NCBI RefSeq assembly: GCF_021030645.1
Contig: NZ_JACGCJ010000017.1
Span: forward strand, 1-58,245
Direction: 5' to 3'
Source of the DNA: Agrilactobacillus fermenti
GTDB taxonomy: Bacteria; Bacillota; Bacilli; Lactobacillales; Lactobacillaceae
Length of the DNA stretch: 58,245 nt
Position numbers and translations under genes: made by a program. This document shows positions 35,263 through 48,750 of the stretch, piece after piece (position 1 is the stretch's first letter; the number at the start of each line of letters is the position of its first letter). The notes beneath the pieces were generated by a model. It saw nothing but the letters and a program-made list of their open reading frames with translations, had not been told where the DNA came from and did no database searches.

Positions 35263-36549
35263 TTAAAGTATTGCGGCTTCGATAGGCTTACCGTCGATAG
35301 TGTCTGGCATTGTTAAACCCATGATTTTTGCAAAGGTAGGTGCTTCGTCAACTAGTTTAGCTTTTGGAATTGCCTGCCCTGCTTTGATCTTAGGACCGTT
35401 CAAAATTAAAGTAGTTTGGTAATCAGGTTTGTCAGGTGCATAACCATGAACTGCACGATATCTGTCAGGACGACCGATTTGATCAGCTGTCACGGTTTCA
35501 ATGATGGAACCGGTAGCGTTATTAATGAAGTAATAACCAGATTTCGCGTCACACATAAAAGTACATTTAGGATCAGCACCCTTTTCTGCCGCTTCTTGCT
35601 GAGTATAAACATGATCAATTTCTGGACGGTTTTGTAAAATTTCAAATAACTCTGATGTTTTGTCAAAACCTGGTCTTGTATAGACATAGGTGGTGCCATC
35701 ACAGGAATTGGCAAATACTTGCCAATCTGAGTCAACTAGCCCATCAGGTGAAAGCTGGAGCCAGCCTTTTTCACGAAACAGTGAATTCAAACGAATCATA
35801 TGAGTAACGTCAATTTGATAATGGTCACCTAAAATAGCAAAAGTTGTATTAGCAAAAGTATGAGCGTCTTTGGTGGCTTGGATAATTTGTCCAACTCTTA
35901 GATCAAGCCGTTTTAAAGCTTGATATGCTTCTTTAGAGCGGACACCGTAACGATGGCGATGTGCATCCATGTCAACCAAGTGAATCATTGTTAGATCAGG
36001 TCGTTTATGTTTAATAGTATCTACGGCAGCTGCGGTTATAAAATTATCAAGGTAAGGCTGACGAATACCCCGACGTAAATAGCCGAACTTTGTATTCATT
36101 TGAATTGCAAATAAAGGCGAACTTGCCCATAGTGACACCATGATTTGATTATTCCAAAAGCGATTAGGAAAAATTTCAGCAATGTTATAATCGATTTTTG
36201 CCCGTGCCGTAACTGGCCAAAGAAATGCGGCCGTGGTCAGCCCCGCTTCTTTGGCAATATCGTAAAGTGGTTTGACCTGAACAGCCTTCCGGTACCAATA
36301 CCAATCGGGAGATTGGCGTAAACTTTCCAATTTAACGTTGTTGATAATACCATGCTTGTTGGGATAAGTCCCAGTAATAATTGATGTATGTGATGGGTAA
36401 GTCAAGGTGGGGAGAATGGGTTCTACTGTTTTGACATGGGTTCCGGTGCGAATCAAATTGGCTAAGTTTGGTAACCATTTTAATTTATCTGCGGTTAAAT
36501 CGTCAGCGCCCATTGCATCCAGCGATATAATAATCATTTTTTCTGACAT
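35263..36549 (-). CDS. Alkaline phosphatase superfamily phosphodiesterase (nucleotide pyrophosphatase type)
   Basis: A 428-residue protein of the type I phosphodiesterase/nucleotide pyrophosphatase family. The metal aspartate is in ISLDAMGADD at residues 8-17. The nucleophilic threonine is in LPTLTYPSHTSIITG near 47-60, with GTYPNKHGI after it. Later metal ligands are MVDMDAHRHRYG-like near 198 and LGDHYQ near 242. No signal peptide is visible, so it is probably cytoplasmic. The substrate is unknown; nucleotides, phosphoglycerol or phosphonates are possible. A GGGGG site precedes the ATG. The 160 bases downstream hold nothing I recognise. Confidence 0.85.
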   Translation of the reverse strand: MSEKMIIISLDAMGADDLTADKLKWLPNLANLIRTGTHVKTVEPILPTLTYPSHTSIITGTYPNKHGIINNVKLESLRQSPDWYWYRKAVQVKPLYDIAKEAGLTTAAFLWPVTARAKIDYNIAEIFPNRFWNNQIMVSLWASSPLFAIQMNTKFGYLRRGIRQPYLDNFITAAAVDTIKHKRPDLTMIHLVDMDAHRHRYGVRSKEAYQALKRLDLRVGQIIQATKDAHTFANTTFAILGDHYQIDVTHMIRLNSLFREKGWLQLSPDGLVDSDWQVFANSCDGTTYVYTRPGFDKTSELFEILQNRPEIDHVYTQQEAAEKGADPKCTFMCDAKSGYYFINNATGSIIETVTADQIGRPDRYRAVHGYAPDKPDYQTTLILNGPKIKAGQAIPKAKLVDEAPTFAKIMGLTMPDTIDGKPIEAAIL

Positions 36550-36728
36550 GATAAAACCCCCTAATGCTAATAAATTATAGCATAACCTTGAAATTACAGT
36601 AACAGCGATAGCAAACTCACAGAATGATATTTAGAAATGAACCAAGTTTTTTAAGATTATGATATGATAGGTTTTTGAATGCAGCTAAACAGTTGCATTT
36701 TATATTTATTGAGGCGTTGATCAAGAAA

Positions 36729-37133
36729 CTAATTTTCAGTTATTAAGCGCTCTAAAAGAATTTGCAGCATGCGCAGTTCTGTATCGGACCAATGATTGAA
36801 GTAATCATGATAAAGTGTTTTTTGAAAGATTTCAGCTTTAGTGAGGCGTTCTAAGCCGAGTGTCGTTAGTTTAAATTTCTTCTCGTGTCTGTCTGTGAAC
36901 CCTTGAAGCGTCAGTAAGTTCTTTTTTTGTAGCTGATTCAATTGTCGTGATAAAGTTGATTTTTTTAGATTTAACATTTGCGCTAAAATCGGCGTTAACT
37001 GGGTATTAGCATGAATTGCTTTTAGTATTGTATATTCGCGATATGACAGTGAAATTTGATTCAATTCATCTGCCAATCTTGATTGAACAATTTTGTTGGC
37101 GTTATATAGTTGATTGAAGAGATCTTTTCCCAT
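36729..37133 (-). CDS. MarR family transcriptional regulator
   Basis: A 134-residue winged-helix repressor. The DNA-reading helix is in LAQMLNLKKSTLSRQLNQLQKKNLL near residues 60-85, and the wing follows at GFTDRHEKKFKLT. The frame begins at a TTG at 37145, but the ATG at 37133 has a GGTGG site just upstream. An 18-bp perfect palindrome lies between the -35 and -10 of its own promoter, which suggests autorepression. Its other targets are unknown. It is divergent from rqcH, with 115 bases between them. Confidence 0.88.
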   Translation of the reverse strand: MGKDLFNQLYNANKIVQSRLADELNQISLSYREYTILKAIHANTQLTPILAQMLNLKKSTLSRQLNQLQKKNLLTLQGFTDRHEKKFKLTTLGLERLTKAEIFQKTLYHDYFNHWSDTELRMLQILLERLITEN

Positions 37134-37150
37134 TTTACCACCCAATATGT

Positions 37151-37180
37151 AGTATACATTTTTAAAAATGTACTGTACAA
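37151..37180 (-). promoter_or_regulatory. marR-type promoter with an 18-bp perfect palindrome
   Basis: On the minus strand TTGTAC (37175-37180) and TATACT (37151-37156) are 18 bases apart. TACATTTTTAAAAATGTA (37155-37172) fills the spacer. This is the expected place for a repressor site of a MarR protein. Confidence 0.7.
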
Positions 37181-37248
37181 TTGAACGCCAATGTAACGGT
37201 GAACCAAAAAATCAAGTCAATATTTTTATATTTTAAGGAGGTTCTTTC

Positions 37249-38949
37249 ATGTCCTTTGATGGTGCTTTTACACATGCGATGGTTGCTGAATTAGTTTCAA
37301 CTATTCAAGATGGTAAGCTGAATAAAATTCAACAGCCATATGAAAACGAAGTAATTTTGACAGTTCGTAAAAATCGTAAAAATCAAATGCTACTTCTGTC
37401 GGCACACCCAAGTTATGCTCGGATTCAAACTACTAAAATTCCTTATAGTAATCCAGCTGTACCAACTAAGTTTGTGATGACGTTGCGGAAATATTTAGAT
37501 GGCGCCGTCATCAAATCAATTACACAGCAGCACAATGATCGAATTATACATTTCACTTTCACTTCACGGAATGAATTGGGAGACCTTCAGAATTTACAAT
37601 TGATCGTAGAACTAATGGGACGGCACAGTAATATTTTCTTAATCGACTTAAAGGATCATCATATTATTGATCTGGTAAAGCATGTGCCAGCTAGTGAAAA
37701 CAGTTTTCGGGGTTTGATGCCAGGGGCGATTTATCAGCAACCGCCCTATCAAGATAAACTTGATCCTTTTCAGATTGAACCTGCAACTTTAGAACGGTTG
37801 GCTATTGAATTACAGCAGACTGATCGGCCGGTGCAATTATTACAGCATAAATTTCAAGGCTTGGGACACGATACTGCTAGTGAATTGATATATCAAATCA
37901 AAGAAAAGAATATATCAATTTGGTCTGATTTTTTTCATCAATATCATCAACCACGACCAACGCTCTATGAAAATAGTAAGAAGTCTTATTTTACTCCCTT
38001 TACCTTTACAAGTTTTGAAGTGCAGACTAATTTAGAGGCTCATACCTTTGGCAGTTTGAGTGAATTGTTGGATGCTTATTATGCACAAAAAGCCCAAAAA
38101 GATCGTGTTAAGCAGCAAGGCAGTGAATTGATTCATTTTATCAATACTGAGTTGCATAAGGATCGGAAAAAACTCAAGAAATTGCAGCAAACATTAGCTG
38201 TTTCTGAGAATGCAGATGAGTTGCGCATTAAGGGTGAGATTCTAACGACTTATTTACATGAACTACACAAAGGAATGACTGAGGTTTCTTTGCCTAATTT
38301 TTATGATAATGAAGCGCCCTTAAAAATTGGATTATCTAATCAGTTGACCCCCTCAGAAAATGCGCAAAAGTACTTTTCTCGCTATCAAAAGTTGAAAAAT
38401 TCAGTGGCGTATGTAACTGAACAAATGCGATTAACCCAAGCTGAAATCGATTATTTCGAGGGTATTCTCGCACAAATTGATCTGGCCGAACCCAAAGATT
38501 TGGCTGATATCAAACTAGAGTTGCAACGAGAAGGTTACTTACACATTAAGAAAAAGCAGAAAGGCAAGCCAGCCAAAGTTAGTCAGCCGGAAATCTTTCA
38601 TGCAGCAGATGGTACAAAGATTCTGGTGGGTAAAAATAATTTACAAAATGACGAATTGACTTTGAAAAAAGCTAAAAAGACGGATACTTGGCTTCATGCG
38701 AAAAACGTCCCCGGCTCTCACGTGATTATTGCTTCTGATCAGCCCAGTGATGAAACGCTAGTTCAAGCCGCTACTTTAGCTGCCTACTACTCTAAATCTA
38801 GATTATCTGGGACTGTACCGGTAGACTATGTTCAAGTTAAAAAAGTTCATAAGCCTAACGGTGCTAAGCCTGGTTTTGTTATCTATGAAGGGCAAAAGAC
38901 TTTGTTCGTGACACCATCAGTGACTGATATCAACAAAATGCGTTTGTAA
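37249..38949 (+). CDS. rqcH: Ribosome quality control protein RqcH (NFACT, FbpA-like)
   Basis: A 566-residue NFACT protein. The N-terminal NFACT-N domain starts with SFDGAFTHAMVAEL. A coiled coil covers about residues 275-420. The C-terminal NFACT-R domain has GKNNLQNDELTLKKA, TDTWLHAKNVPGSHV and the final VDYVQVKKVHKPNGAKPGFV. In Bacillus subtilis RqcH binds stalled 50S-peptidyl-tRNA and adds alanine tails that mark the chain for degradation. Relatives were named fibronectin-binding proteins, and such binding is not excluded. An AAGGAGG site precedes the ATG. It is followed by repeat copy B with a terminator. Confidence 0.94.
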   Translation: MSFDGAFTHAMVAELVSTIQDGKLNKIQQPYENEVILTVRKNRKNQMLLLSAHPSYARIQTTKIPYSNPAVPTKFVMTLRKYLDGAVIKSITQQHNDRIIHFTFTSRNELGDLQNLQLIVELMGRHSNIFLIDLKDHHIIDLVKHVPASENSFRGLMPGAIYQQPPYQDKLDPFQIEPATLERLAIELQQTDRPVQLLQHKFQGLGHDTASELIYQIKEKNISIWSDFFHQYHQPRPTLYENSKKSYFTPFTFTSFEVQTNLEAHTFGSLSELLDAYYAQKAQKDRVKQQGSELIHFINTELHKDRKKLKKLQQTLAVSENADELRIKGEILTTYLHELHKGMTEVSLPNFYDNEAPLKIGLSNQLTPSENAQKYFSRYQKLKNSVAYVTEQMRLTQAEIDYFEGILAQIDLAEPKDLADIKLELQREGYLHIKKKQKGKPAKVSQPEIFHAADGTKILVGKNNLQNDELTLKKAKKTDTWLHAKNVPGSHVIIASDQPSDETLVQAATLAAYYSKSRLSGTVPVDYVQVKKVHKPNGAKPGFVIYEGQKTLFVTPSVTDINKMRL

Positions 38950-39100
38950 AAGGAAGTGAGACAAAAGGCGTCCAGCACCTGAGCTACTCTTGGTTAGGTG
39001 AGGGTGTTCCCTTTTGGAATATACGTTTAAAATTTAATTGTTCGTAAACACAAAGTGGCTGAAAACAAAACATTATTTTTGTTTTCAGCCACTTTTGTTA
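38950..39100 (+). repeat. Dispersed intergenic repeat, copy B, ending in a terminator
   Basis: It matches copy A (5210-5396) in the block from 38955 to 38983 and again in CCTTTTGGAA...ACGTTTAA...GTTCGT (39010-39046). CAAAAGG at 38962 can pair with CCTTTTG at 39010. The middle part is about 40 bases shorter than in copy A. Like copy A it starts within ten bases of the stop codon region of a plus-strand gene and ends in a strong hairpin containing ACAAAACATTA. Confidence 0.75.
39052..39100. terminator. Bidirectional terminator between rqcH and pyrE
   Basis: A perfect 19-bp stem (39052-39070 with 39077-39095) encloses CATTAT, with T-rich ends on both strands. It serves the convergent rqcH and pyr transcripts. 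Confidence 0.9.
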
Positions 39101-39128
39101 TATTTCATTCATAATTATCTTTAAAAAA

Positions 39129-39773
39129 TTAATCAAATTGATGTGACCAAGTTTCAGGGTCCTCACGCCATTGTTTCAATGATGTTAGTAAGTGATCACC
39201 AATATAGTTTTCTTTAACCGCGACATCAATTAAGGTTTCATAATTTGTCAATGTTTCAAAAGGAATGCCTGCTGCTTTAAAATTATCGTAAACAGCTCTT
39301 AATTGATAGCTAAAAATACCCGCTACACCAATAACTTCAGCGCCCTCTTTTTTAGCAGCATTAGCAGCGGCAAGAACACTACCACCGGTAGACAATAAAT
39401 CATCGATCACAACCATTTTTTGACCTTGGATCAAATGGCCTTCGATTTGATTGCCCTTACCATGATCTTTGGGCTTAGAACGAATATAAACCATTGGTAA
39501 ACCTAGTAAATCAGCAACCCAAGCTGCATGGGGAATGCCTGCGGTCGCGGTACCAGCAATCACTTCAACACTGGAATAGTCTTGAGCAATCATATCGGCT
39601 AGTCCTTGGGCGATGTGTTTTCTTACAATTGGATAAGCCAAAGTAATTCGATTGTCACAATAAATTGGACTATGTAAGCCCGAAGCCCAGGTAAAGGGTT
39701 TTTCTGGCTGCAAGAATACGGCTTGCACACTTAATAGATCCTTAGCAACTTGTTTAGCAACTTCTTGATTCAT
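39129..39773 (-). CDS. pyrE: Orotate phosphoribosyltransferase
   Basis: A 214-residue type I phosphoribosyltransferase joining orotate and PRPP to give OMP. The PRPP motif is VVIDDLLSTGGS near residue 120, and FTWASGLHSPIYCDNR near 27 is the family N-terminal signature. The frame is open far into pyrF, but the ATG at 39773 gives the standard start and lies one base beyond the pyrF stop, so coupling is likely. It is the last gene of the pyr operon. Confidence 0.96.
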   Translation of the reverse strand: MNQEVAKQVAKDLLSVQAVFLQPEKPFTWASGLHSPIYCDNRITLAYPIVRKHIAQGLADMIAQDYSSVEVIAGTATAGIPHAAWVADLLGLPMVYIRSKPKDHGKGNQIEGHLIQGQKMVVIDDLLSTGGSVLAAANAAKKEGAEVIGVAGIFSYQLRAVYDNFKAAGIPFETLTNYETLIDVAVKENYIGDHLLTSLKQWREDPETWSHQFD

Positions 39774-39774
39774 C

Positions 39775-42199
<2,425 letters not shown>

Positions 42200-42238
42200 G
42201 GTCGGCCTCCTTGAAAATAGTTACATTTTATCTAACAA

Positions 42239-45200
42239 TTAAAGCGGATTTGTTACAAAACTCTTAGACTCTAATACTTTAACAATTGCAGCAGCGGTGT
42301 CTAATGAAGTAAAGAGTGGAATACCATGCATAATTGCCATTTCTCTAATTTCGATCCCATCATTTGCACTCTTGCTGTCTTGACCGATCGTATTGACAAC
42401 AGCTTGAATTTCACCGTTTTCCAAATTCTGCAGTAAATTATTTTCGGACTCATGAATCTTTTCAACGCTTTTGACATCAAGCCCATTTTCTTCAAAGTAG
42501 CTTTCAGTACCTTTGGTTGCCCAAATTTGGTAACCTACTTGGCGGAAACGCTTTGCTAAATCTAGCGCTTCTTGTTTGTCGGCATCAGCAACGGTAAATA
42601 AAATATTACCGAATTCAGGTAAATGCATTTTTGCTGCCTCAAATGCCTTATAAAGTGCTTTTTCTAAAGTTTGATCGGAACCCATAACTTCACCAGTTGA
42701 TTTCATTTCTGGGCCTAAGAGACTATCGACTTTAGCAAGTTTTGAAAATGAGAACACGGGCGCTTTGACATGAATTAATTTACTTGGTTTTGCAAGTCCA
42801 TTTTCATACCCTAAATCTTTTAATTTCTTGCCTAGAACAACTTGAGTAGCAACTTGAGCCATGGAAATACCAGTAACTTTGCTTAAGAATGGCACTGTCC
42901 GACTAGCCCGTGGGTTAACCTCGATCACATAAGGCTTTTCATCATGGATGACAAATTGAACGTTCATCATGCCAATGCAATTCATACTTAAGGCTAGCTT
43001 TTGTGTGTAGGTAACAATTGTGTCAATGACAGTTTGTGACATATTTTGTGGTGGATAAACGGCCATTGAATCACCAGAATGGACTCCCGCCCGCTCGATA
43101 TGTTCCATGATGCCAGGAATCAGAACAGTCTCACCATCACAGATTGCATCAACTTCACATTCCTTACCAACCAAATAACTATCAATCAATACAGGATGTT
43201 CATTGGATGCCTTGACCGCGTTCTGCATATAATTGCTAAGCTCTTTCTCGTTGTGAACGATTTCCATTGCTCGGCCACCTAAGACATAACTAGGGCGCAC
43301 AAGTACAGGATAACCGATACGTGCCGCAACTTCCGGAGCTTTAGCCGCATCAGTAACAGTATCACCGATTGGATGTGCAATATTTTCAGCTTTGATGACC
43401 TGTTCAAATTGGTCCCGATCTTCAGCCCGGTCTAGATCTGCTAATTGAGTGCCTAAGATTTTAACACCGTGAGCGACTAATGGGGCAGCCAAGTTGATGG
43501 CAGTTTGACCCCCGAATTGCACAATAACGCCGATTGGGTTTTCCAAGTCAATTACATTCAAAACATCTTCAGCTGTCAATGGTTCAAAATACAATTTGTC
43601 AGAGATTGAAAAATCAGTTGAAACAGTTTCAGGATTGCTATTCATAATGATTGCTTCATAACCAGCCTTTTGAATCGCCTCAACCGAATGAACCGTCGCA
43701 TAATCAAATTCTACCCCTTGACCGATACGAATTGGTCCGGAACCCAGGACTAGAACAGAAGGTTTATTAGTCACGTGGCTTTCATTTTCCATTTCATAAG
43801 TACTATAGAAATAAGGCGTCTGAGATTCAAACTCACCGGCACAAGTATCTACCATCTTATATACGGGAACGAGTTTATTTGCTTTGCGCAATTGCCGGAC
43901 GTCATCAGCAGATTCCTGCCAAATGTGGGCAATTTCTTGATCCGCAAATCCGTTTTTCTTTGCAAGCTCCAAACTAGCCAGATCGTTTTTATTTTGGGCA
44001 AGTTCTTTTTCAATTTCAATGATATGTTGTAATTTATCAAGGAAGAAAATGTCAATTTTAGACAACTCAGCTAATTCTTCGACAGTGTAGCCTCGGCGTA
44101 AGGCTTCAGCTAAATAGAATAACCGATCATCTTGGGGATGAATAATTCGTTCAGAAAGGTCATCATCAGGGACCTCACTTAATTCAGGCATTTCCAAATG
44201 AATCGTCCCGATTTCTAATGAACGTACCGCTTTTAGTAAACTTTCTTCGATATTTCGACCAATTGCCATAACTTCCCCAGTCGCTTTCATCTGGGTGCCT
44301 AAGTTACGATCGCCCTTTTCGAACTTATCAAATGGCCAGCGTGGAATTTTTGCAACAACGTAATCTAAAGCAGGTTCAAATTCTGCATAAGTTGTTTCTG
44401 TCACTGGGTTTTTAATTTCATCTAATGTTAACCCGACAGCAATTTTAGCGGCCATTTTTGCGATTGGATAACCAGTTGCTTTGGAAGCTAGCGCTGAAGA
44501 ACGGCTTACACGTGGATTGACTTCAATGATGTAATAGTTAAAACTATTAGGATCTAGAGCCAATTGAACGTTACACCCACCTTCGATTTTTAAGGCACGA
44601 ATAATTTTTAGGGAAGCGTCCCGCAGCATTTGGACTTCCTTGTCTGAAAGTGTTTGTACTGGTGCAAAAACGACTGAATCACCAGTATGAATACCAACAG
44701 GATCGAAGTTCTCCATATTGCAGACAACCATGGCGTTATCATCTGCATCCCGCATGACTTCAAATTCAATCTCTTTATAGCCAGCAATACTGCGTTCAAC
44801 GAGGACCTGTGTTACCGGTGATAAGGCCAAACCATTTTCAACGATTTCTTTAAGTTCAGCATCATTATTAGCAATGCCGCCGCCAGTGCCACCTAAAGTG
44901 AATGCCGGACGGATAATGACTGGATAACCAATTTGAGCTACAAACTCTTGGGCGTCTTTCAAAGAATAAGCAATTTGTGATTCAGGAATTGGTTCATCTA
45001 ACTTTTGCATTAATTCTTTGAACTGTTCACGGTCTTCAGCTTGATCAATTGCCGAAAGCTTGGTACCTAATAATTCAATATTTAATTCATCTAAAATACC
45101 GGACTCAGATAGGGACATGGCCATATTTAGGCCAGTTTGACCACCTAAAGTTGGTAAGATCGCGTCTGGTAGTTCTTTACGTAAAATCTGTGATACAAAT

Positions 45201-45415
45201 TCTAGCGTAATTGGTTCAAGATAAACTTTGTCGGCAATTTCTTTATCCGTCATAATGGTTGCTGGATTAGAGTTGATCAGAACAACTTCATAACCCTCTT
45301 CTTTTAATGCAAGGCAGGCTTGCGTCCCGGAATAATCAAATTCTGCCGCTTGGCCAATGACAATTGGGCCAGAACCGATCACTAAAATTTTCTTTAAGTC
45401 TTGACGTTTTGGCAT
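42239..45415 (-). CDS. carB: Carbamoyl phosphate synthase, large subunit
   Basis: A 1058-residue enzyme making carbamoyl phosphate from ammonia, bicarbonate and two ATP. Two homologous ATP-grasp halves are seen, each beginning with a [13 protein letters not shown]-like motif (residues 12 and about 557). [12 protein letters not shown] and [11 protein letters not shown] are the paired ATP-binding loops. The C-terminal MGS-like domain (about 935-1058) is the usual allosteric site for UMP and PRPP. It lies within the pyr operon, so it is the pyrimidine-controlled copy. AGGGGG precedes the ATG. Confidence 0.97.
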   Translation of the reverse strand: MPKRQDLKKILVIGSGPIVIGQAAEFDYSGTQACLALKEEGYEVVLINSNPATIMTDKEIADKVYLEPITLEFVSQILRKELPDAILPTLGGQTGLNMAMSLSESGILDELNIELLGTKLSAIDQAEDREQFKELMQKLDEPIPESQIAYSLKDAQEFVAQIGYPVIIRPAFTLGGTGGGIANNDAELKEIVENGLALSPVTQVLVERSIAGYKEIEFEVMRDADDNAMVVCNMENFDPVGIHTGDSVVFAPVQTLSDKEVQMLRDASLKIIRALKIEGGCNVQLALDPNSFNYYIIEVNPRVSRSSALASKATGYPIAKMAAKIAVGLTLDEIKNPVTETTYAEFEPALDYVVAKIPRWPFDKFEKGDRNLGTQMKATGEVMAIGRNIEESLLKAVRSLEIGTIHLEMPELSEVPDDDLSERIIHPQDDRLFYLAEALRRGYTVEELAELSKIDIFFLDKLQHIIEIEKELAQNKNDLASLELAKKNGFADQEIAHIWQESADDVRQLRKANKLVPVYKMVDTCAGEFESQTPYFYSTYEMENESHVTNKPSVLVLGSGPIRIGQGVEFDYATVHSVEAIQKAGYEAIIMNSNPETVSTDFSISDKLYFEPLTAEDVLNVIDLENPIGVIVQFGGQTAINLAAPLVAHGVKILGTQLADLDRAEDRDQFEQVIKAENIAHPIGDTVTDAAKAPEVAARIGYPVLVRPSYVLGGRAMEIVHNEKELSNYMQNAVKASNEHPVLIDSYLVGKECEVDAICDGETVLIPGIMEHIERAGVHSGDSMAVYPPQNMSQTVIDTIVTYTQKLALSMNCIGMMNVQFVIHDEKPYVIEVNPRASRTVPFLSKVTGISMAQVATQVVLGKKLKDLGYENGLAKPSKLIHVKAPVFSFSKLAKVDSLLGPEMKSTGEVMGSDQTLEKALYKAFEAAKMHLPEFGNILFTVADADKQEALDLAKRFRQVGYQIWATKGTESYFEENGLDVKSVEKIHESENNLLQNLENGEIQAVVNTIGQDSKSANDGIEIREMAIMHGIPLFTSLDTAAAIVKVLESKSFVTNPL

Positions 45416-45432
45416 TACTTAAAAGCCCCCTG

Positions 45433-46515
45433 TTAGTTTTGGCGTTGCTTTTGTTGAAAAGCATCGATCATTTCCATAAATTCATCGAATAAATGAACAG
45501 CATCATGTGGACCAGGCGCAGCGTCTGGGTGGTATTGAACGGTAAAAGCAGGATAAAAACGATGACGTAGGCCTTCCACTGTATGGTCATTAATTTCTTC
45601 ATGAGTCACCATCAATTGATCCTTGTTGACTGAATCACGATCAACAGCGTAGCCATGATTTTGTGAGGTGAAGTCAATTCGACCAGTCGCAATTTCACGG
45701 ACGGGATGATTGAAGCCACGGTGACCAAATTTCATTTTGAAAGTGCGGCAACCGTTTGCCAAAGCGAAAAGCTGATGGCCTAAACAAATACCAAAAATTG
45801 GAATTTTACCTTGAATGCCTTGAATCATTTTGATGGCTTCAGGGACCTCCGTTGGATCACCAGGACCATTCGTCAGCATGACACCGTCAGGATTTAAGGT
45901 TAAGATTTCTTCAGCAGTCGTATTGTAAGGCACGACAGTAACATTGCAGTTATGACGTGACAGCTCTCTTAAGATCGAGTGCTTCAAGCCAAAATCAACG
46001 ACCACAATATTCCGACCTAAATCCGGACTTGGATAGGCTTGACTTGTAGAAACTTGTTGTACTTGATTTTTAGGTAAGACTAAAGCCTTTAACTGATCAA
46101 AAGCATGTTCATCCGCAGTATCCATAATACTTGCTTTCATGGTACCTTCTGAACGAATGCGTTTGGTCAATGCTCGGGTATCAATACCGGTGATACCGGG
46201 AATCCGTTTTGCTTTAAGAAATTCGTCTAGGGACATTTGATTGCGCCAATTACTAGCTCGACGGGCGACCTCATGAACAACGACCCCCTTACAAGTTGGG
46301 ATAATAGATTCATAGTCATCACGATTGATGCCGTAGTTGCCAATTAATGGGTAAGTAAATGTCACAATTTGACCATTATAAGATTGATCTGTAATTGTTT
46401 CTTGATAACCACTCATACCGGTATTAAAGACAATCTCACCGGTAGTTGTAAATGGCGCACCGAAACCTTCACCGGCAAAGACACTACCATCTTCTAATAT
46501 TAAATAGCGCTTCAT
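45433..46515 (-). CDS. carA: Carbamoyl phosphate synthase, small subunit
   Basis: A 360-residue glutaminase subunit that supplies ammonia to CarB. The N-terminal CPSase domain has EGFGAP and [15 protein letters not shown]. The class I amidotransferase domain (about 170-355) has the nucleophilic cysteine in [13 protein letters not shown] near 243 and the [10 protein letters not shown] histidine near 330. The start overlaps the pyrC stop by four bases and the stop lies 17 bases before carB. Confidence 0.97.
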   Translation of the reverse strand: MKRYLILEDGSVFAGEGFGAPFTTTGEIVFNTGMSGYQETITDQSYNGQIVTFTYPLIGNYGINRDDYESIIPTCKGVVVHEVARRASNWRNQMSLDEFLKAKRIPGITGIDTRALTKRIRSEGTMKASIMDTADEHAFDQLKALVLPKNQVQQVSTSQAYPSPDLGRNIVVVDFGLKHSILRELSRHNCNVTVVPYNTTAEEILTLNPDGVMLTNGPGDPTEVPEAIKMIQGIQGKIPIFGICLGHQLFALANGCRTFKMKFGHRGFNHPVREIATGRIDFTSQNHGYAVDRDSVNKDQLMVTHEEINDHTVEGLRHRFYPAFTVQYHPDAAPGPHDAVHLFDEFMEMIDAFQQKQRQN

Positions 46516-47801
46516 GCTTGACCTCCTAATTGGGGAAATTGTACTTGTTGGCCATCTACAAAAGTTGCTTTTGGCCAGCCATAAACTACATCGTTAACAA
46601 ATGGTGAATTTTTACCTTTTGAAACAAAGTCAGCTGTTTGAATTTGATGTTCTTGGTGTAAATCAAAGACGGCAATATCGGCAGCTTTATTTTCAGCTAA
46701 AACACCTGCATTTAGATTAAAGATAGCTGCGGCTTTAGCTGTCATGGCCGCTAAAAGCTGTTCTAAAGAAATTATTCTAGTTTTAACCAAGTTTGTATAT
46801 AAGATGGCAAAAGCCGTTTCAGAGCCGGTAATTCCAAAAGGCGCTGTTAGCATAGAACCACTCTTTTCTTCAATACTATGCGGCGCATGATCGGTTGCAA
46901 TGCAATCAATTGTCCCATCCATCAACCCAGCAATTAATGCTTGTCGATCGGCAAAGCTACGTAGCGGTGGATTCATTTTCATCATAGGATCGTCTTTCGT
47001 GATCATTGTGTCATCGAGGACTAAATGATGGGGACTAACTTCACAAGTTACGTGGATTCCGGCAGCTTTAGCAGCACGCACTTGGCGAATACTCTCAGCA
47101 GTTGAAATATGGCAAATATGATAATGAACACCAGTGGCTTGAGCAAGTTCAATATCGCGCGCAACCTGGGCGGATTCTGAAACAGATAGAATACCCGGTA
47201 AGTTCAACTTGTCAGCTATCGGACCGGCATTCATAACCCCGCCACGGACTAAAGAGTTATCTTCAACATGGGCAACAATAGCTTTTTGAACTGTTTTGGC
47301 CGCTTTCATAGCGTCATACATTGTACCAGCTTCTTGCACACCCTTACCATCATTGGTAAACGCAACAGCCCCAGCGTCAGCCATTGCTTGAGCATCCACA
47401 AGGTCTGTACTTGTTAGATTTTTGGTAATGGGGGCATATTGAAATACTTTAACGTGACCGTCAGTTTGATTTCGTTTGATTTGATTATGTAATAGTTCCG
47501 GTGTGTTTGGGACCGGATCGACATTTGGCATGGCACAAACAGTTGTAAAGCCACCATGAGCTGCAGCAAGACTGCCTGTAGCAATGGTTTCTTTATAAGT
47601 TAAGCCTGGATCACGGAAGTGTACATGAATATCAACTAAGCCTGGTGTTACTAATTGACCGTTTGCATCATATACCTTCGAATCAGCTGGAGCTACGATA
47701 TGAGGTGCGATTTGTTTAACTTTGCCATCAGCAACCAAAATATCTAGTTTTGTTAGTTTGCCTTGGTAGTAGACTGTTCCATTTTTAATAATTAATGACA
47801 T
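46512..47801 (-). CDS. pyrC: Dihydroorotase
   Basis: A 429-residue zinc amidohydrolase closing carbamoyl aspartate to dihydroorotate. Metal ligands are in [10 protein letters not shown] near residue 57, a histidine in [10 protein letters not shown] near 178, CHISTAES near 231 and the aspartate in IATDHAPH near 304. The type fits the large Gram-positive PyrC class. Its start overlaps the last 17 bases of pyrB, a sign of tight coupling. Confidence 0.96.
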   Translation of the reverse strand: MSLIIKNGTVYYQGKLTKLDILVADGKVKQIAPHIVAPADSKVYDANGQLVTPGLVDIHVHFRDPGLTYKETIATGSLAAAHGGFTTVCAMPNVDPVPNTPELLHNQIKRNQTDGHVKVFQYAPITKNLTSTDLVDAQAMADAGAVAFTNDGKGVQEAGTMYDAMKAAKTVQKAIVAHVEDNSLVRGGVMNAGPIADKLNLPGILSVSESAQVARDIELAQATGVHYHICHISTAESIRQVRAAKAAGIHVTCEVSPHHLVLDDTMITKDDPMMKMNPPLRSFADRQALIAGLMDGTIDCIATDHAPHSIEEKSGSMLTAPFGITGSETAFAILYTNLVKTRIISLEQLLAAMTAKAAAIFNLNAGVLAENKAADIAVFDLHQEHQIQTADFVSKGKNSPFVNDVVYGWPKATFVDGQQVQFPQLGGQA

Positions 47802-48750
47802 GTTTATCAGCTCCTGCAGATAAATTACTTGTTGGTTGAATCAGGTTTTTGGCTCGTAACAAAGTTTCTAAAATGGCCATTCTCGTAAAGACGCCGTTAG
47901 TCATTTGTTGAAAAATACGGGATTGTGGGCATTCAACTAATTCAGAGGCAATTTCAACACCTCGATTGACAGGTGCAGGATGCATAATAATTGCCTGTTT
48001 TTGCAGATGAGTGGCTCTTTCAAGTGTTAAACCATATTTTTTGTGATAGTCCGCTTGTGAAAAGCTTTGATTATCCGTTTGGTTTAAACGTTCATGTTGA
48101 ACGCGGAGCAACATCAAGACATCGACTTGATCGACAATCTCGCCCATCGACAAATGGGGGCCGTATGCCGCAAATTCATCGCTATACCAAGCATCAGGGC
48201 CACCAAAAACAACCTCAGCACCTAAATCTTTGAGCAACATCATATTGGATTTTGCGACACGAGAATGTAGCAAATCACCAACAATAGCAACTTTCAAACC
48301 TGCAAAATGATGAAATTCTTCATAAATTGTCATCATATCTAACAAACATTGAGATGGATGTTGGCCGGCACCATCCCCCGCATTGGCGATACTAATCGGT
48401 AAATTTGCTTGTAACAACGGTTGATAGTACGCATCTTTTGGATGACGAATCACGGCAATATCAGCACCAATCGAACTGACTGTTTTAACGGTGTCATAAA
48501 GCGTTTCACCCTTTTGGATGGAGCTTGTTTGGGCTTCAAAGTTCAAAACTTGCATACCTAATTTACGTTCAGCCATTTCAAAACTTGTATGAGTCCGGGT
48601 TGAATTTTCAAAGAATAAGTTGATGGCATAAACAGGCCGTTTTAGCTGAATGCTAGCGCCATGCTTGAATGCCTCTGCTCGTTGAACTAATTCTAAAACT
48701 TGATCGTTAGATAAATCCGCCACCGTGACAAAATCATGTTTGCGTATCAC
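47785..48750 (-). CDS. pyrB: Aspartate carbamoyltransferase, catalytic subunit
   Basis: A 321-residue enzyme joining carbamoyl phosphate and aspartate. The carbamoyl phosphate loop is [11 protein letters not shown] near residue 50. HPSQCLLDM near 131 and the [10 protein letters not shown] loop near 265 that holds aspartate are present. No regulatory chain is encoded, as is normal in Gram-positive bacteria. The start lies immediately after the pyrP stop. Confidence 0.96.
   Translation of the reverse strand: MIRKHDFVTVADLSNDQVLELVQRAEAFKHGASIQLKRPVYAINLFFENSTRTHTSFEMAERKLGMQVLNFEAQTSSIQKGETLYDTVKTVSSIGADIAVIRHPKDAYYQPLLQANLPISIANAGDGAGQHPSQCLLDMMTIYEEFHHFAGLKVAIVGDLLHSRVAKSNMMLLKDLGAEVVFGGPDAWYSDEFAAYGPHLSMGEIVDQVDVLMLLRVQHERLNQTDNQSFSQADYHKKYGLTLERATHLQKQAIIMHPAPVNRGVEIASELVECPQSRIFQQMTNGVFTRMAILETLLRAKNLIQPTSNLSAGADKHVINY

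Noticed and set aside
36678-36700. Hairpin ATGCAGCT/AGTTGCAT between the phosphodiesterase and marR genes as a terminator
   Set aside because: Both neighbours are on the minus strand, and no T run follows on that strand.
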